Positions 8,424 to 16,372 of a DNA stretch of 22,979 nucleotides are shown here, in pieces. Below the pieces are notes generated by a model. The model made no database searches, had not been told where the DNA came from, and was given only the letters and a program-made list of their open reading frames with translations. Each line of letters begins with the position of its first letter. Positions within the stretch are counted from its first letter, which is position 1. The stretch is taken from positions 1 to 22,979 of the forward strand of contig CAYOHM010000025.1 of NCBI GenBank assembly GCA_964403785.1, in the 5' to 3' direction. Position numbers and translations under genes: made by a program. The stretch comes from MGBC120314 sp964403785. GTDB taxonomy: Bacteria > Bacillota > Clostridia > Lachnospirales > Lachnospiraceae.

Positions 8424-9698
8424 TCAGAACAGCTTCATAATGTCATTAAATGTGATAAATACCATTAAGAGCATCAGCACCACAATACCGACAAAATGAA
8501 CCATTCCTTCTTTTTCTCTTGGAACAGGCTTTCTCCTTACAGCCTCAATAATCAGGAAAACAAGTCTTCCTCCATCCAAGGCCGGCAGAGGAAGCAGATT
8601 CATAACTCCCAGATTCGCACTGAGCATAAGAATCATATTAAAAATATTTAGGAATATATAAAATATTCCATCCTGCCTGCTCTCCTCGACAACCTCACCT
8701 ATAAGTGAAACAACACCGACAGGACCGGAAACATCATCCTTGGTCACCCTGCCCTGAAAAATCATCTTAAGGCTGTCAAACACAGAATCTATCCAGTATC
8801 TTACTTCTGCAAAGCTGTAACAAAAGGTCTGCCATGCCGTTATTTTTGTACGGGCAGTATTTACCTCCAGACCCTTTTCATATCCGGCTGTATGAACAGC
8901 CGCCGGTGCAACGGAAAAATCCATAAGTTCACCGTTTCTTTCAACCGTAATTACAATTGAGTTTCCTGCAGAAGCTGTAATTGCCGCAACCGCCATAGAA
9001 GAATCCTCCATAGCAGTACCGTCTATTGCCTTAATAATATCTCCTGCGCGAAGTCCGGCAAGAAAGCCCGGCTTACCCTCGGTTACATCCGTTATTTCAA
9101 GATTCTTTATAACCACACCCACCTGAAAATAATCATGCTCAACGTAATTAGGCTTTAATGCTATATTAAGCAGCTCTCCGTCTCTTTCTACCGTTAAGCT
9201 CAGCTCCTTTTCCGGTGCCGTATAATCATAAATCTGTAACTGACGGCCAAACAAAACCTTTTTGCCGTTAATCTTAACAACCAAATCTCCCGCCTTAAGA
9301 CCGGCTTCGTCCGCAGCACTGCCTGCCTCAACATTATTGATTATACATGGGTCATATCCGATATTGGCAATAATAATAACAGCCATTACAAAAGCAAGAA
9401 TAAAGTTAAACACAGGTCCTGCGGCAATTATCGAAATACGTGCCCATACAGACTTGTTGTTAAATGCTTTTTCATCCGTGCTGTCCTCATCTTCTCCGAC
9501 CATCATACACGATCCGCCAAAAGGTAATATCTTTATGCAGTAAACAGTTTCACCTTTTTTAAACTGAACTATTCTAGGTCCCATACCGACGGCAAATTCA
9601 GTAACACCGACTCCGTTAGCTTTTGCCAAGAGAAAATGACCAAATTCATGTATGATTATAATTGCGCTTAATACCAGTAACGCGATAATAATATTCAT
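8424..9698 (-). CDS. rseP: Site-2 intramembrane zinc metalloprotease RseP/RasP
   Basis: A 424-residue membrane protease of the M50 family that cleaves transmembrane substrates such as anti-sigma factors and signal-peptide remnants. Visible features: catalytic HEFGH at 17-21 in the first membrane helix; further helices around 88-112, 345-370 and 400-422; two PDZ-like domains (about 116-182 and 200-265, with GSAADEAGLKAGD and GFLAGLRAGD); SGPVGV at 324-329; and the third zinc ligand in LPALDGGR (371-378). All active-site residues are present. Two PDZ domains resemble the E. coli arrangement more than the single-PDZ RasP of Bacillus. The start is three bases after the dxr stop, with AGGTGG inside the dxr 3' end, so the two are translationally coupled. 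Confidence 0.95.
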   Translation of the reverse strand: MNIIIALLVLSAIIIIHEFGHFLLAKANGVGVTEFAVGMGPRIVQFKKGETVYCIKILPFGGSCMMVGEDEDSTDEKAFNNKSVWARISIIAAGPVFNFILAFVMAVIIIANIGYDPCIINNVEAGSAADEAGLKAGDLVVKINGKKVLFGRQLQIYDYTAPEKELSLTVERDGELLNIALKPNYVEHDYFQVGVVIKNLEITDVTEGKPGFLAGLRAGDIIKAIDGTAMEDSSMAVAAITASAGNSIVITVERNGELMDFSVAPAAVHTAGYEKGLEVNTARTKITAWQTFCYSFAEVRYWIDSVFDSLKMIFQGRVTKDDVSGPVGVVSLIGEVVEESRQDGIFYIFLNIFNMILMLSANLGVMNLLPLPALDGGRLVFLIIEAVRRKPVPREKEGMVHFVGIVVLMLLMVFITFNDIMKLF

Positions 9699-9701
9699 AA
9701 A

Positions 9702-10844
9702 TTACCACCTGCTTTCAATGAACTCATAAACTTCACTCTCTGTTGCAAGTATATCATCCACTGACGGATTGTCTATATAGCGCACTTTATCCATTGATTC
9801 CTCAATAATCTGCGGTATCTCAAGGAAGCCTATCTTCTCATCAAGAAATAATGCAACTGCCTTCTCATTTGCCGCATTAAATGCAGTCGGAATATTTCCC
9901 GCCCTTTTTGCAGCCTTTAAAGCAAGGGCAAGCCCCTTAAAATTATCCATATCGGGAGCTTCAAAGGTCATTGACTTAAGTTCAAAAAAATCCAGTCTTT
10001 TTGAATCAAGGTACTTTCTGTCCGGGTAATATAAAGCATACTGAATCGGAAGCCTCATATCGGGCGAACCAAGCTGAGCCATAACCGCACCGTCGACGAA
10101 CTGTACCATTGAATGAATCACACTCTGAGGATGCACAACCACCTGTATATCCTTTAAGTCAACATTAAAAAGCCATCCCGCCTCCATAACTTCAAGTCCC
10201 TTATTGACCATTGTCGCCGAATCTATTGTGATTTTGCGCCCCATTGACCAATTCGGATGCTTTAGGGCATCCTCCACCTTAATATCCCGCATCTGTTCAA
10301 CGGTTCTGCCCCTGAATGGGCCACCAGAGGCGGTTATAAGTATTTTCTCAATTTGCGAATGTTTTTCACCGTTTATTGATTGGAAAATAGCTGAATGTTC
10401 ACTATCCACCGGAAGGATTCGGACATTATATTCCTTTGCAAGCGGCATAATTATATGACCTGCTGTAACCAATGTTTCCTTATTCGCAAGTGCTATATCC
10501 TTCCCCGCCTTTATCGCTTCAATTGTAGGTCTTATACCAAGCATACCAACAATAGCCGTCACAACAGTTTGCGCGCTCATGTAGGTAGCAGCCTCAATAA
10601 GTCCGTCCATACCATAAGAAATCTTAACATCAATATCCCGAACCATTGTTTTTAATTCCTTAGCCAAGCCCTCGTCTGAAACGCTTACCATTTCAGGCAT
10701 AAATTCCCTGATTTGCTCGCTTAGAAGCCTGATATTCCTTCCTGCCGTCAACGCTGCAACCTTCAAATCATTATTCTTTCTCACAACATCAAGCGTCTGC
10801 GTTCCTATTGAACCCGTCGATCCCAAAACAGAAATATATTTCAT
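9702..10844 (-). CDS. dxr: 1-deoxy-D-xylulose 5-phosphate reductoisomerase
   Basis: A 380-residue Dxr (IspC) that rearranges and reduces DXP to MEP with NADPH, the committed step of the MEP pathway. The Rossmann motif GSTGSIG is at 8-14, NKETLV at 121-126, the metal ligands lie in DSEHSAIFQ (D147, E149) and in KGLEVMEA (E218, E221), and the mobile loop HPNWSMG is at 196-202. Length and motifs are normal. AAGGTGA precedes the ATG at 10844. It lies 26 bases after cdsA and is coupled to rseP downstream, in the classic cdsA-dxr-rseP order. Confidence 0.97.
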   Translation of the reverse strand: MKYISVLGSTGSIGTQTLDVVRKNNDLKVAALTAGRNIRLLSEQIREFMPEMVSVSDEGLAKELKTMVRDIDVKISYGMDGLIEAATYMSAQTVVTAIVGMLGIRPTIEAIKAGKDIALANKETLVTAGHIIMPLAKEYNVRILPVDSEHSAIFQSINGEKHSQIEKILITASGGPFRGRTVEQMRDIKVEDALKHPNWSMGRKITIDSATMVNKGLEVMEAGWLFNVDLKDIQVVVHPQSVIHSMVQFVDGAVMAQLGSPDMRLPIQYALYYPDRKYLDSKRLDFFELKSMTFEAPDMDNFKGLALALKAAKRAGNIPTAFNAANEKAVALFLDEKIGFLEIPQIIEESMDKVRYIDNPSVDDILATESEVYEFIESRW

Positions 10845-10870
10845 ACTAATTCACCTTTATAATTATTATT

Positions 10871-11671
10871 TTAACCGAGTAACAATATAGACCAATATAT
10901 TATTGGCGCAACCATAATCATACTGTCAAATCTGTCGAGTATTCCGCCATGTCCGGGAATTAATCTGCCATAATCCTTAACGCCGGAATTTCTCTTGATT
11001 GCTGATGCCGCCAAATCTCCGATTATAGAGATAAATGCACCGCAGGAGCAGGCAATTGCAAATGTAACCGGAGGATTCGATATAATCGTAAACGAATTTC
11101 TGAAAACATATCCGTAAATCGCCGCCACTATTGCTGTACCGGCAATGCCTCCGACTGCACCCTCATAAGATTTTTTAGGGCTCAGCTTCGGCGTCATTTT
11201 ATGTTTTCCGATGAGTATTCCCACGGCATACGCACATGTATCATTTATCCACGAGCAAATGAACACAAGCCAAATCAGCAAAATCCCATCCTGCATGGCA
11301 CGGATTCTGAATACATAGGACAGCATCACAGCGACATAAATAAATCCAAAATAAGCCGCCATTATCTGTTTTGAATCATATTTTGGAAATTCAAAAACAT
11401 ATAAAGCTAAAATAACCATAATCGCCAGCACACTTATTATCTGCGCGGCAAGGTCATAATTAAAATATACGGCAACATCAAACAAAATAGCACATATATA
11501 TCCCATTATGCCCAATTCGCTTTTATGAAAACCATATATTCTGTACAATTCCATCATTCCGATAAGTGATATAGCTCCAAAAACAAGTGCAAAAACCAAT
11601 GGTCCTGCAAAAATCGCTGCAACCATTATAATGACCAGTGCAATACTGCTCATAAGACGGGTTTTAAACAT
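10871..11671 (-). CDS. cdsA: Phosphatidate cytidylyltransferase (CDP-diglyceride synthase)
   Basis: A 266-residue polytopic membrane protein that makes CDP-diacylglycerol from phosphatidate and CTP, feeding phospholipid synthesis. Most of its length is hydrophobic helices; the CTP-transferase signature is at the C-terminal end, IGDLAASAIKRNSGVKDYG followed by PGHGGILDRFDS (about 217-250), and SPKKSYEG is at 164-171. The ATG overlaps the uppS stop as TAATG, and the AAGGAGG ribosome site is built into the last codons of uppS (Lys-Glu-Glu), so translation is coupled. The length is typical. Confidence 0.96.
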   Translation of the reverse strand: MFKTRLMSSIALVIIMVAAIFAGPLVFALVFGAISLIGMMELYRIYGFHKSELGIMGYICAILFDVAVYFNYDLAAQIISVLAIMVILALYVFEFPKYDSKQIMAAYFGFIYVAVMLSYVFRIRAMQDGILLIWLVFICSWINDTCAYAVGILIGKHKMTPKLSPKKSYEGAVGGIAGTAIVAAIYGYVFRNSFTIISNPPVTFAIACSCGAFISIIGDLAASAIKRNSGVKDYGRLIPGHGGILDRFDSMIMVAPIIYWSILLLG

Positions 11672-12408
11672 TACTCTTCCTCCTTGCGGCCGCCAAATCT
11701 TCTCTCTCTCATATTATATTTAGCCACTGCCTTTATCAATTCGGTTTTATTAAAATCAGGCCAAAGCACCTCCGGAAAATAAAATTCCGTGTATGCAAGC
11801 TGCCATGGAAGGAAATTTGATAATCTCATTTCACCGCTGGTTCTTATTAATAAATCAGGGTCCGGAATACCTCTGGTATCTAAATGCTCCGTAATTGTAT
11901 TTTCGGTTATATCCTCAACGGATAATTCACCTGATAAAACCTTCTGTGAAATCTTCTTAACAGCCCTTGTTATCTCATCTCTTCCTCCATAATTAAGTCC
12001 TATAACAAAGGTAAGTCCTGTATTACCCTCAGTAACCTTTTCAAGCTTATCAATGATTTCAACAATATCCTGACTTAAGCCTGTCTTGTCGCCTATGACG
12101 ATAACCCTCATATTATTACTGCCGGCACGCTTTATACAGTCCTTAAGGTAATTTCTAAGAAGAAGCATAAGGGCATTGACCTCATCCTCCGACCTCTTCC
12201 AGTTTTCTGTTGAAAAAGCATATACCGTAAAATACTTTATTCCGATATTATACGCATCCTCACAAATCTGCTCAACGGTTTTACTTCCGGCAGAGTGCCC
12301 CACATTGCGCGGAACATGATGCGCTTTAGCCCATCTTCCGTTGCCGTCCAGTATTACCGCAACGTGTTCGGGAACCCTAAGCCCCAGTTCTTCATTGTAA
12401 TTATCCAT
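11671..12408 (-). CDS. uppS: Undecaprenyl diphosphate synthase (isoprenyl transferase)
   Basis: A 245-residue cis-prenyltransferase that condenses IPP units onto FPP to make the C55 lipid carrier for peptidoglycan and other wall polymers. The catalytic Asp is D21 in VAVILDGNGRWAKA; other conserved segments are FSTENWKRSEDEV (66-77) and SGEMRLSNFLPWQLAYTEFY, with PEVLWPDF near the end. The ATG at 12408 has GGAGGTAAA just upstream. A terminator hairpin from the preceding frr gene ends directly against this ribosome site, so no promoter fits in between. It leads the uppS-cdsA-dxr-rseP-ispG-polC run. Confidence 0.97.
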   Translation of the reverse strand: MDNYNEELGLRVPEHVAVILDGNGRWAKAHHVPRNVGHSAGSKTVEQICEDAYNIGIKYFTVYAFSTENWKRSEDEVNALMLLLRNYLKDCIKRAGSNNMRVIVIGDKTGLSQDIVEIIDKLEKVTEGNTGLTFVIGLNYGGRDEITRAVKKISQKVLSGELSVEDITENTITEHLDTRGIPDPDLLIRTSGEMRLSNFLPWQLAYTEFYFPEVLWPDFNKTELIKAVAKYNMRERRFGGRKEEE

Positions 12409-12417
12409 TTTACCTCC

Positions 12418-12447
12418 AAAAAAAGGCTGTCACATTCAGCGACAGCC
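12418..12447 (-). terminator. Rho-independent terminator after frr
   Basis: On the minus strand GGCTGTC and GACAGCC form a stem that continues through a G-U and a C-G pair to a TGAAT loop, followed by seven T residues. It lies eight bases after the frr stop. The T run is immediately followed by GGAGGT, the uppS ribosome site, so complete termination would also remove uppS expression from the upstream promoter. Confidence 0.88.
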
Positions 12448-12455
12448 AAGATTTA

Positions 12456-13007
12456 TTAAACGGTAAGAATTTCTTTTGATTTGTCCTCTACTGCCTTATC
12501 AATTAAATCAATATACTTGTCTGTAAGCTTCTGTATATCGTTTTCAAGATTCTTATACTCATCATCCGAAATTTCACTGGCCTTATTCTGTTTCTTGTAT
12601 ACGTCATTGGCGTCACGTCTTATATTTCGAACAGAAACCTTGGCATTTTCACCCTTTTTCTTGATGTCCTTAACCAATTCCTTACGTCTTTCTTCAGTAA
12701 GCTCAGGGAAAATAAGTCTGACAACTTTACCATCATTATTAGGTGTAAGGCCCAAATCAGAAACAAGTATTGCCTTCTCAATTTCTTTAATAAGGCTTGA
12801 TTCCCAAGGCTGAATCTGAATCATTCTGGCTTCAGGAACCGAAATATTGGCAACCTGCTGAAGAGATGTCGGTGTGCCGTAATAATCAATTTTAATCTTG
12901 TCGAGAATATGCGGGTTTGCTCTGCCTGCCCTTATTGTTATATAATCGCTTTTAAGACTGTCAAAGGTCTTTTCCATCTTCTCTTCAATCTGTGATAAAT
13001 CGCTCAT
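12456..13007 (-). CDS. frr: Ribosome recycling factor
   Basis: A 183-residue RRF that, with EF-G, splits the post-termination ribosome. It starts MSDLSQIEEKMEKTFDSLKS and contains the signature IRAGRANPHILDKIKIDYYGT (near 26-46) and the helical segments LTEERRKELVKDIKKKGE and RNIRRDAND. Length is normal (about 185). The AGGAGG site lies six bases before the ATG at 13007. It follows pyrH by 16 bases, the usual pair, and is closed by a terminator. Confidence 0.97.
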   Translation of the reverse strand: MSDLSQIEEKMEKTFDSLKSDYITIRAGRANPHILDKIKIDYYGTPTSLQQVANISVPEARMIQIQPWESSLIKEIEKAILVSDLGLTPNNDGKVVRLIFPELTEERRKELVKDIKKKGENAKVSVRNIRRDANDVYKKQNKASEISDDEYKNLENDIQKLTDKYIDLIDKAVEDKSKEILTV

Positions 13008-13023
13008 TTTAATCCTCCTATAA

Positions 13024-13728
13024 TTAAACCGTAACCTTTGTACCCGTAAAATTACCGGTCAAGGCATTAAGTATACTATTCTTTTCATTCAATCCAAAAA
13101 TAAGCAGCGGCATTTTGTTTTCCATACACATTACTGAGGCTGTCATATCAATAACGCCAAGCTTCTTGGCAACAACCTCCTCAATAGAAATCTCATCATA
13201 CTTGCGGGCATTCGGATTTATCTTAGGGTCACTGTCATATACCCCGTCAATCGCCTTTGCAAGCAGAATTGCATCTGCATCCATCTCTATCGCGCGAAGT
13301 GCAACCCCCGTGTCAGTTGAAAAATACGGATGACCGGTACCTCCGGCAAAAAATACAACCATCTTCTTGGCAAAGTATTTATTAGCTCTGTCCTTTGAGA
13401 ATAGCTTTGTAAAGCTGCCGCACTCAAATGGTGTCAAAATATTCGTCATAATACCATTGCTTCTGAAAATCTCGGATACATAAATACAGTTCATAACAGT
13501 TGCAAGCATACCAATCTGGTCTGCTTTAGGTCTGTCAATGGAATCGCTTGAACGTCCGCGCCATATATTACCACCGCCTATTACAATGCCAATCTCCATA
13601 CCCTTATCAAGCAAGGTTTTAACCTGTCCTGCGATATCATTAATTATTTCATCATTGTATCCCTTACCGCCGGAAAGTGCCAGTGCCTCACCGCTTAATT
13701 TCAAAATTACTCTCTTGTAATCTGCCAT
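13024..13728 (-). CDS. pyrH: UMP kinase
   Basis: A 234-residue bacterial UMP kinase of the amino-acid kinase fold, converting UMP to UDP. Motifs: KLSGEAL (10-16), GGGNIWRG (51-58), ADQIGMLATVMN around 69-80, FFAGGTGHPYFSTDTGVALRA around 129-150 and DGVYDSDPK near 168. It starts two bases after the stop of the bactofilin-like gene, and its GGAGAA site lies in the end of that gene, so its translation is probably coupled to it. pyrH often follows rpsB-tsf; that pair is absent here and envelope genes take its place. Confidence 0.97.
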   Translation of the reverse strand: MADYKRVILKLSGEALALSGGKGYNDEIINDIAGQVKTLLDKGMEIGIVIGGGNIWRGRSSDSIDRPKADQIGMLATVMNCIYVSEIFRSNGIMTNILTPFECGSFTKLFSKDRANKYFAKKMVVFFAGGTGHPYFSTDTGVALRAIEMDADAILLAKAIDGVYDSDPKINPNARKYDEISIEEVVAKKLGVIDMTASVMCMENKMPLLIFGLNEKNSILNALTGNFTGTKVTV

Positions 13729-13730
13729 AA

Positions 13731-15290
13731 CTAATTCTCCTTAAAGAAGTTTGTCGGACTATTGTCCGCATAACACTGTGAACAGCGGCCCTCTATGGCT
13801 GCACCGATATTAATCTGCACGGATTTGGACTTTATATCCCCCATTACAATTGCTGAGGAATCAACAATAACAGGTCCGTGAATATCAATATCACCCTTAA
13901 TGGCGCCTGCTATAACAGCACTTGTACCTGTTACATTACCTATAATAACCGAGCCCTGTCCAATCTTAACCGAGCCCGAACAGTTAACATTGCCATTTAT
14001 ATGAGCGTTATTGGCAAACAGTTCATTGGCTTCAGAATCGCCGTAAATACTGCCGCTGATAACCAGCTTGCCCTTACAGCTAATGTTGCCCTCAACCGAG
14101 CCGAGAATATTAATGCCGCCTTCCGCCTGCAAATCGCCCTTAACGGTAAGACCCTTGGTAATAAGCGCCACCTCATCCGATGCCTGCGCATTACCCTCAT
14201 CCTGTTTTATATTTTCTTTTATTTCTTCTTTTACTTCTTCTTTTATATCTACATTCATATCAGCTGCTTCTTCTTTTACTATATTCTGTTCTATTATTTC
14301 TTGTTCTTTTACTTCTTCTACTGTTTCCGGCTGCGTGATTACTTCTTCCGGCTCTGGAATTACTTCCGGCTGCGCGATTATTTCCTCCGGCTCTGGAATT
14401 ACTTCCGGCTGCGCAATTACTTCCTCCGGCTCTGGAATTACTTCCGCCTGCGTGATTATTTCCTCCGGCTCTGCAACTACTTCCGGCTGTGCAATTACTT
14501 CCTCCGGCTCTGCAATTACTTCCTCCGGCTCTGCAATCACTTCCGTTTGCGCGATTATCTCCGGCTCCACGATTACTTCCTCTGGCTGCGCAATTACTTC
14601 CGGCTGTGCGATTATTTCCTCCGGCTGTGCAATTACTTCCGACTGCGCAGTTATTTCCGGCTCCGTGACTGCCTCAGGCTGTATGATTACCTCCGGCTGT
14701 ACGGCAGCCTGCTGCTGTCTGAAATAATCATTTATGCTGAGTTCAGGAGCATCCTTCTTTTTACGTTTCTTAGCGGCTGTCTCCTTAGCTGTTTTATCTT
14801 CCTGAGCACTCTGCTTTTCCTGCTCCTCTATCATCATCGCTCTCGCATAAATATCATTAAGGGATGCGTCATCAAAGCCATCGGTAATAACCTCATCCGG
14901 AATAGTCTGCAAGGGCTCCTCGTCCAAAGTATTAACCATTACATCATCCGCATCAGAAGTATACAAGTCACTTGCTGTATTCTGACTGCCGTCCTCATCA
15001 ACAAGCTCCGTTGAGTATGACTTAATAAGATCAGCTAAATCCATATCCAGCGTATTTACATAATCGTCCGAAGCATAATCATCCACCACAACTTCATTTT
15101 CTTTGGACTCTTCAAAATCCGATTCAGATTCAATATAATCGTCCTCGTCAATATATTCATCTATATCTTTTTTATCAGCCGAAGTATTTGATAAACTTTC
15201 ATTAGTATCTTCAGGGAGAAGCTCCTCGTCTCCCACAAGTTCATTTACCGCTTGTGATAAATCTTTTTTTAAATCATCAAAAAAGCCCAT
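13731..15290 (-). CDS. Long bactofilin-like protein with Pro/Glu repeats
   Basis: A 519-residue protein. Bactofilins are polymer-forming cytoskeletal beta-helix proteins that recruit cell-wall enzymes. The domain is C-terminal (about 373-505): LITKGLTVKGDLQAEGGINI, GSVEGNISCKGKLVISGSIY and further turns with hydrophobic/Gly spacing, ending in an unusual GRCSQC (CxxC, 501-506). Before it are an amphipathic N-terminal helix (MGFFDDLKKDLSQAVNELVG), a very acidic Asp/Glu region (to ~130), a basic KKRKKKD patch (~175-180), a Pro/Glu repeat array (198-322) and an Ile/Glu/Lys helix-like part (323-365). Typical bactofilins are 120-200 residues, so the N-terminal extension is large. AGGAGG overlaps the stop of the deacetylase upstream, implying coupling. 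The fold call is confident; membrane binding by the N-terminal helix is inference. Confidence 0.85.
   Translation of the reverse strand: MGFFDDLKKDLSQAVNELVGDEELLPEDTNESLSNTSADKKDIDEYIDEDDYIESESDFEESKENEVVVDDYASDDYVNTLDMDLADLIKSYSTELVDEDGSQNTASDLYTSDADDVMVNTLDEEPLQTIPDEVITDGFDDASLNDIYARAMMIEEQEKQSAQEDKTAKETAAKKRKKKDAPELSINDYFRQQQAAVQPEVIIQPEAVTEPEITAQSEVIAQPEEIIAQPEVIAQPEEVIVEPEIIAQTEVIAEPEEVIAEPEEVIAQPEVVAEPEEIITQAEVIPEPEEVIAQPEVIPEPEEIIAQPEVIPEPEEVITQPETVEEVKEQEIIEQNIVKEEAADMNVDIKEEVKEEIKENIKQDEGNAQASDEVALITKGLTVKGDLQAEGGINILGSVEGNISCKGKLVISGSIYGDSEANELFANNAHINGNVNCSGSVKIGQGSVIIGNVTGTSAVIAGAIKGDIDIHGPVIVDSSAIVMGDIKSKSVQINIGAAIEGRCSQCYADNSPTNFFKEN
14325..14699 (-). repeat. In-gene 39-bp repeat array (13-residue Pro/Glu units)
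   Basis: Residues 198-322 of the bactofilin-like protein. The cleanest part, residues 268-319 (14334-14489), is four consecutive 13-residue units such as QPEVIPEPEEVIA and QPEVIPEPEEIIA. Each unit is a 6-residue half (QPEVIA/P) plus a 7-residue half (xPEEVIA); at the upstream end half-units are added or dropped, as expected from slippage. The array also creates long open frames on the opposite strand. Confidence 0.9.
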
Positions 15291-15300
15291 GTGAATCCTC

Positions 15301-16275
15301 CTATTGCTTTTTCGTATGCTGAACGGGATATGAATCCTCTGTCAGTGGCAAAATTACAACATCATCCATCGCAGTAAGCGCATCCAGTATAATCGGTAAA
15401 GCCGCAACTGTTGCATCCTTACTGTTGGTATCATGCAGAAGAACAACGGCATTGTCATGCTTTGCAACACCTTCCAAAACATTCTCTGCAAGTGTGCTGG
15501 CAGGATAACCGTTGCCGGTAGCATCACCCGCCGAGACATTCCAGTCAAAATATGTAATACCATTATCGCTAAGAAATGAAATACATTCCTGTATATCAAA
15601 ATTCATAACAGTATTACTTGAACCGCCCGGAAAACGATAAATCGTAGGCGTATATCCGGTTTCCTGAGTCAGAAAATCCCTCAGTGAATTAACATCATTC
15701 ATATAACTGTCAATATTCTCGTATATCTGGCTGTATACATGCGTATATGAATGCATACCAAGCGTATGCCCTTCGTTCACTATTCGATTATACCACTTAC
15801 CTGCATCCTCGTCATGATTTGCAATAACAAAAAAGGTAGCTTTTACATTATATTGTGCAAGAATATCCAATATCTGATCGGTATTGTCACTCGGACCGTC
15901 ATCAAATGTCAAATATACTTTTTTAATATCTTCTTCATCCTTGGTGATTTCTGCGCTATCTGCCGCTGCATCAACATCATTGATTTCATACAGCTGTGCT
16001 TCCTCCTGCTTTATGACCTTATCATTAACCGTCGAACCAGCCACATTTTCATTTGTAGCCGAAACATTTTTGGAGGATGCTGCTTTAAGCTGCTTGATTT
16101 CATTCTCAAGCATAACAACCTTAACCGCCAAAAGTCCCGAAAGTGCAGTAGGAATTGCTATACAAACGATAACCATACAGATAATTATTTTTTTAATTTT
16201 ATTAACCCTTCTCCTGCGGCGATTTTCCTCAGCCACATTCATTCCTGTATTCGTCATCTCTACACCAAAAACCAT
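15301..16275 (-). CDS. Membrane-anchored polysaccharide (peptidoglycan-type) deacetylase, CE4/NodB
   Basis: A 324-residue protein with a basic N-terminus (RRRRRVNKIKK), one membrane helix (about 29-53) and a short coiled segment, then a NodB homology domain outside the cell. CE4 motifs: TFDDGPS (123-129, catalytic D125 and metal ligand D126), HSYTH (175-179, both metal His), RFPGG (214-218), DWN (244-246) and LLHD (279-282). The complete set suggests an active N- or O-deacetylase, most likely on peptidoglycan; the exact substrate is not readable. The start is uncertain: the ATG at 16275 lacks a good ribosome site, and 16257 (MTNTGMNVAEEN) is an alternative. It is the first gene behind a strong promoter and is followed after 10 bases by the bactofilin-like gene. 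Confidence 0.9.
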   Translation of the reverse strand: MVFGVEMTNTGMNVAEENRRRRRVNKIKKIIICMVIVCIAIPTALSGLLAVKVVMLENEIKQLKAASSKNVSATNENVAGSTVNDKVIKQEEAQLYEINDVDAAADSAEITKDEEDIKKVYLTFDDGPSDNTDQILDILAQYNVKATFFVIANHDEDAGKWYNRIVNEGHTLGMHSYTHVYSQIYENIDSYMNDVNSLRDFLTQETGYTPTIYRFPGGSSNTVMNFDIQECISFLSDNGITYFDWNVSAGDATGNGYPASTLAENVLEGVAKHDNAVVLLHDTNSKDATVAALPIILDALTAMDDVVILPLTEDSYPVQHTKKQ

Positions 16276-16306
16276 TATAAAAAATTAGCTAAAAATACAC
16301 GTAACT

Positions 16307-16335
16307 ATTTTACACTAATCAATCAACTTTCTCAA
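16307..16335 (-). promoter_or_regulatory. Sigma-A-type promoter of deacetylase-bactofilin-pyrH-frr
   Basis: On the minus strand TTGAGA (-35, 16330-16335) and TAAAAT (-10, 16307-16312) each match consensus at five of six bases and are 17 bases apart. The start would be near 16300, giving a leader of 25-45 bases before the deacetylase. No other good promoter is seen before pyrH, so this one probably also drives pyrH and frr. Confidence 0.75.
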
Positions 16336-16372
16336 CAGATTTTTTGATTATTTTAATTCTTTTAATTTTTCT

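Noticed and set aside
14325..14699. Possible CRISPR-like array
   Set aside because: The 39-bp repeats are contiguous without unique spacers, stay in frame and encode protein repeats.
14068..14727. 219-codon plus-strand open frame with Ser/Gly/Ile repeats
   Set aside because: It is another antisense frame of the same repeat array, with no start signal.
13878..15014. 378-codon plus-strand open frame with repeated YFRLRDYFLRLWN-like segments
   Set aside because: It is the antisense of the 39-bp Pro/Glu repeat array; no ribosome site, implausible composition, and the minus-strand gene has clear domains.
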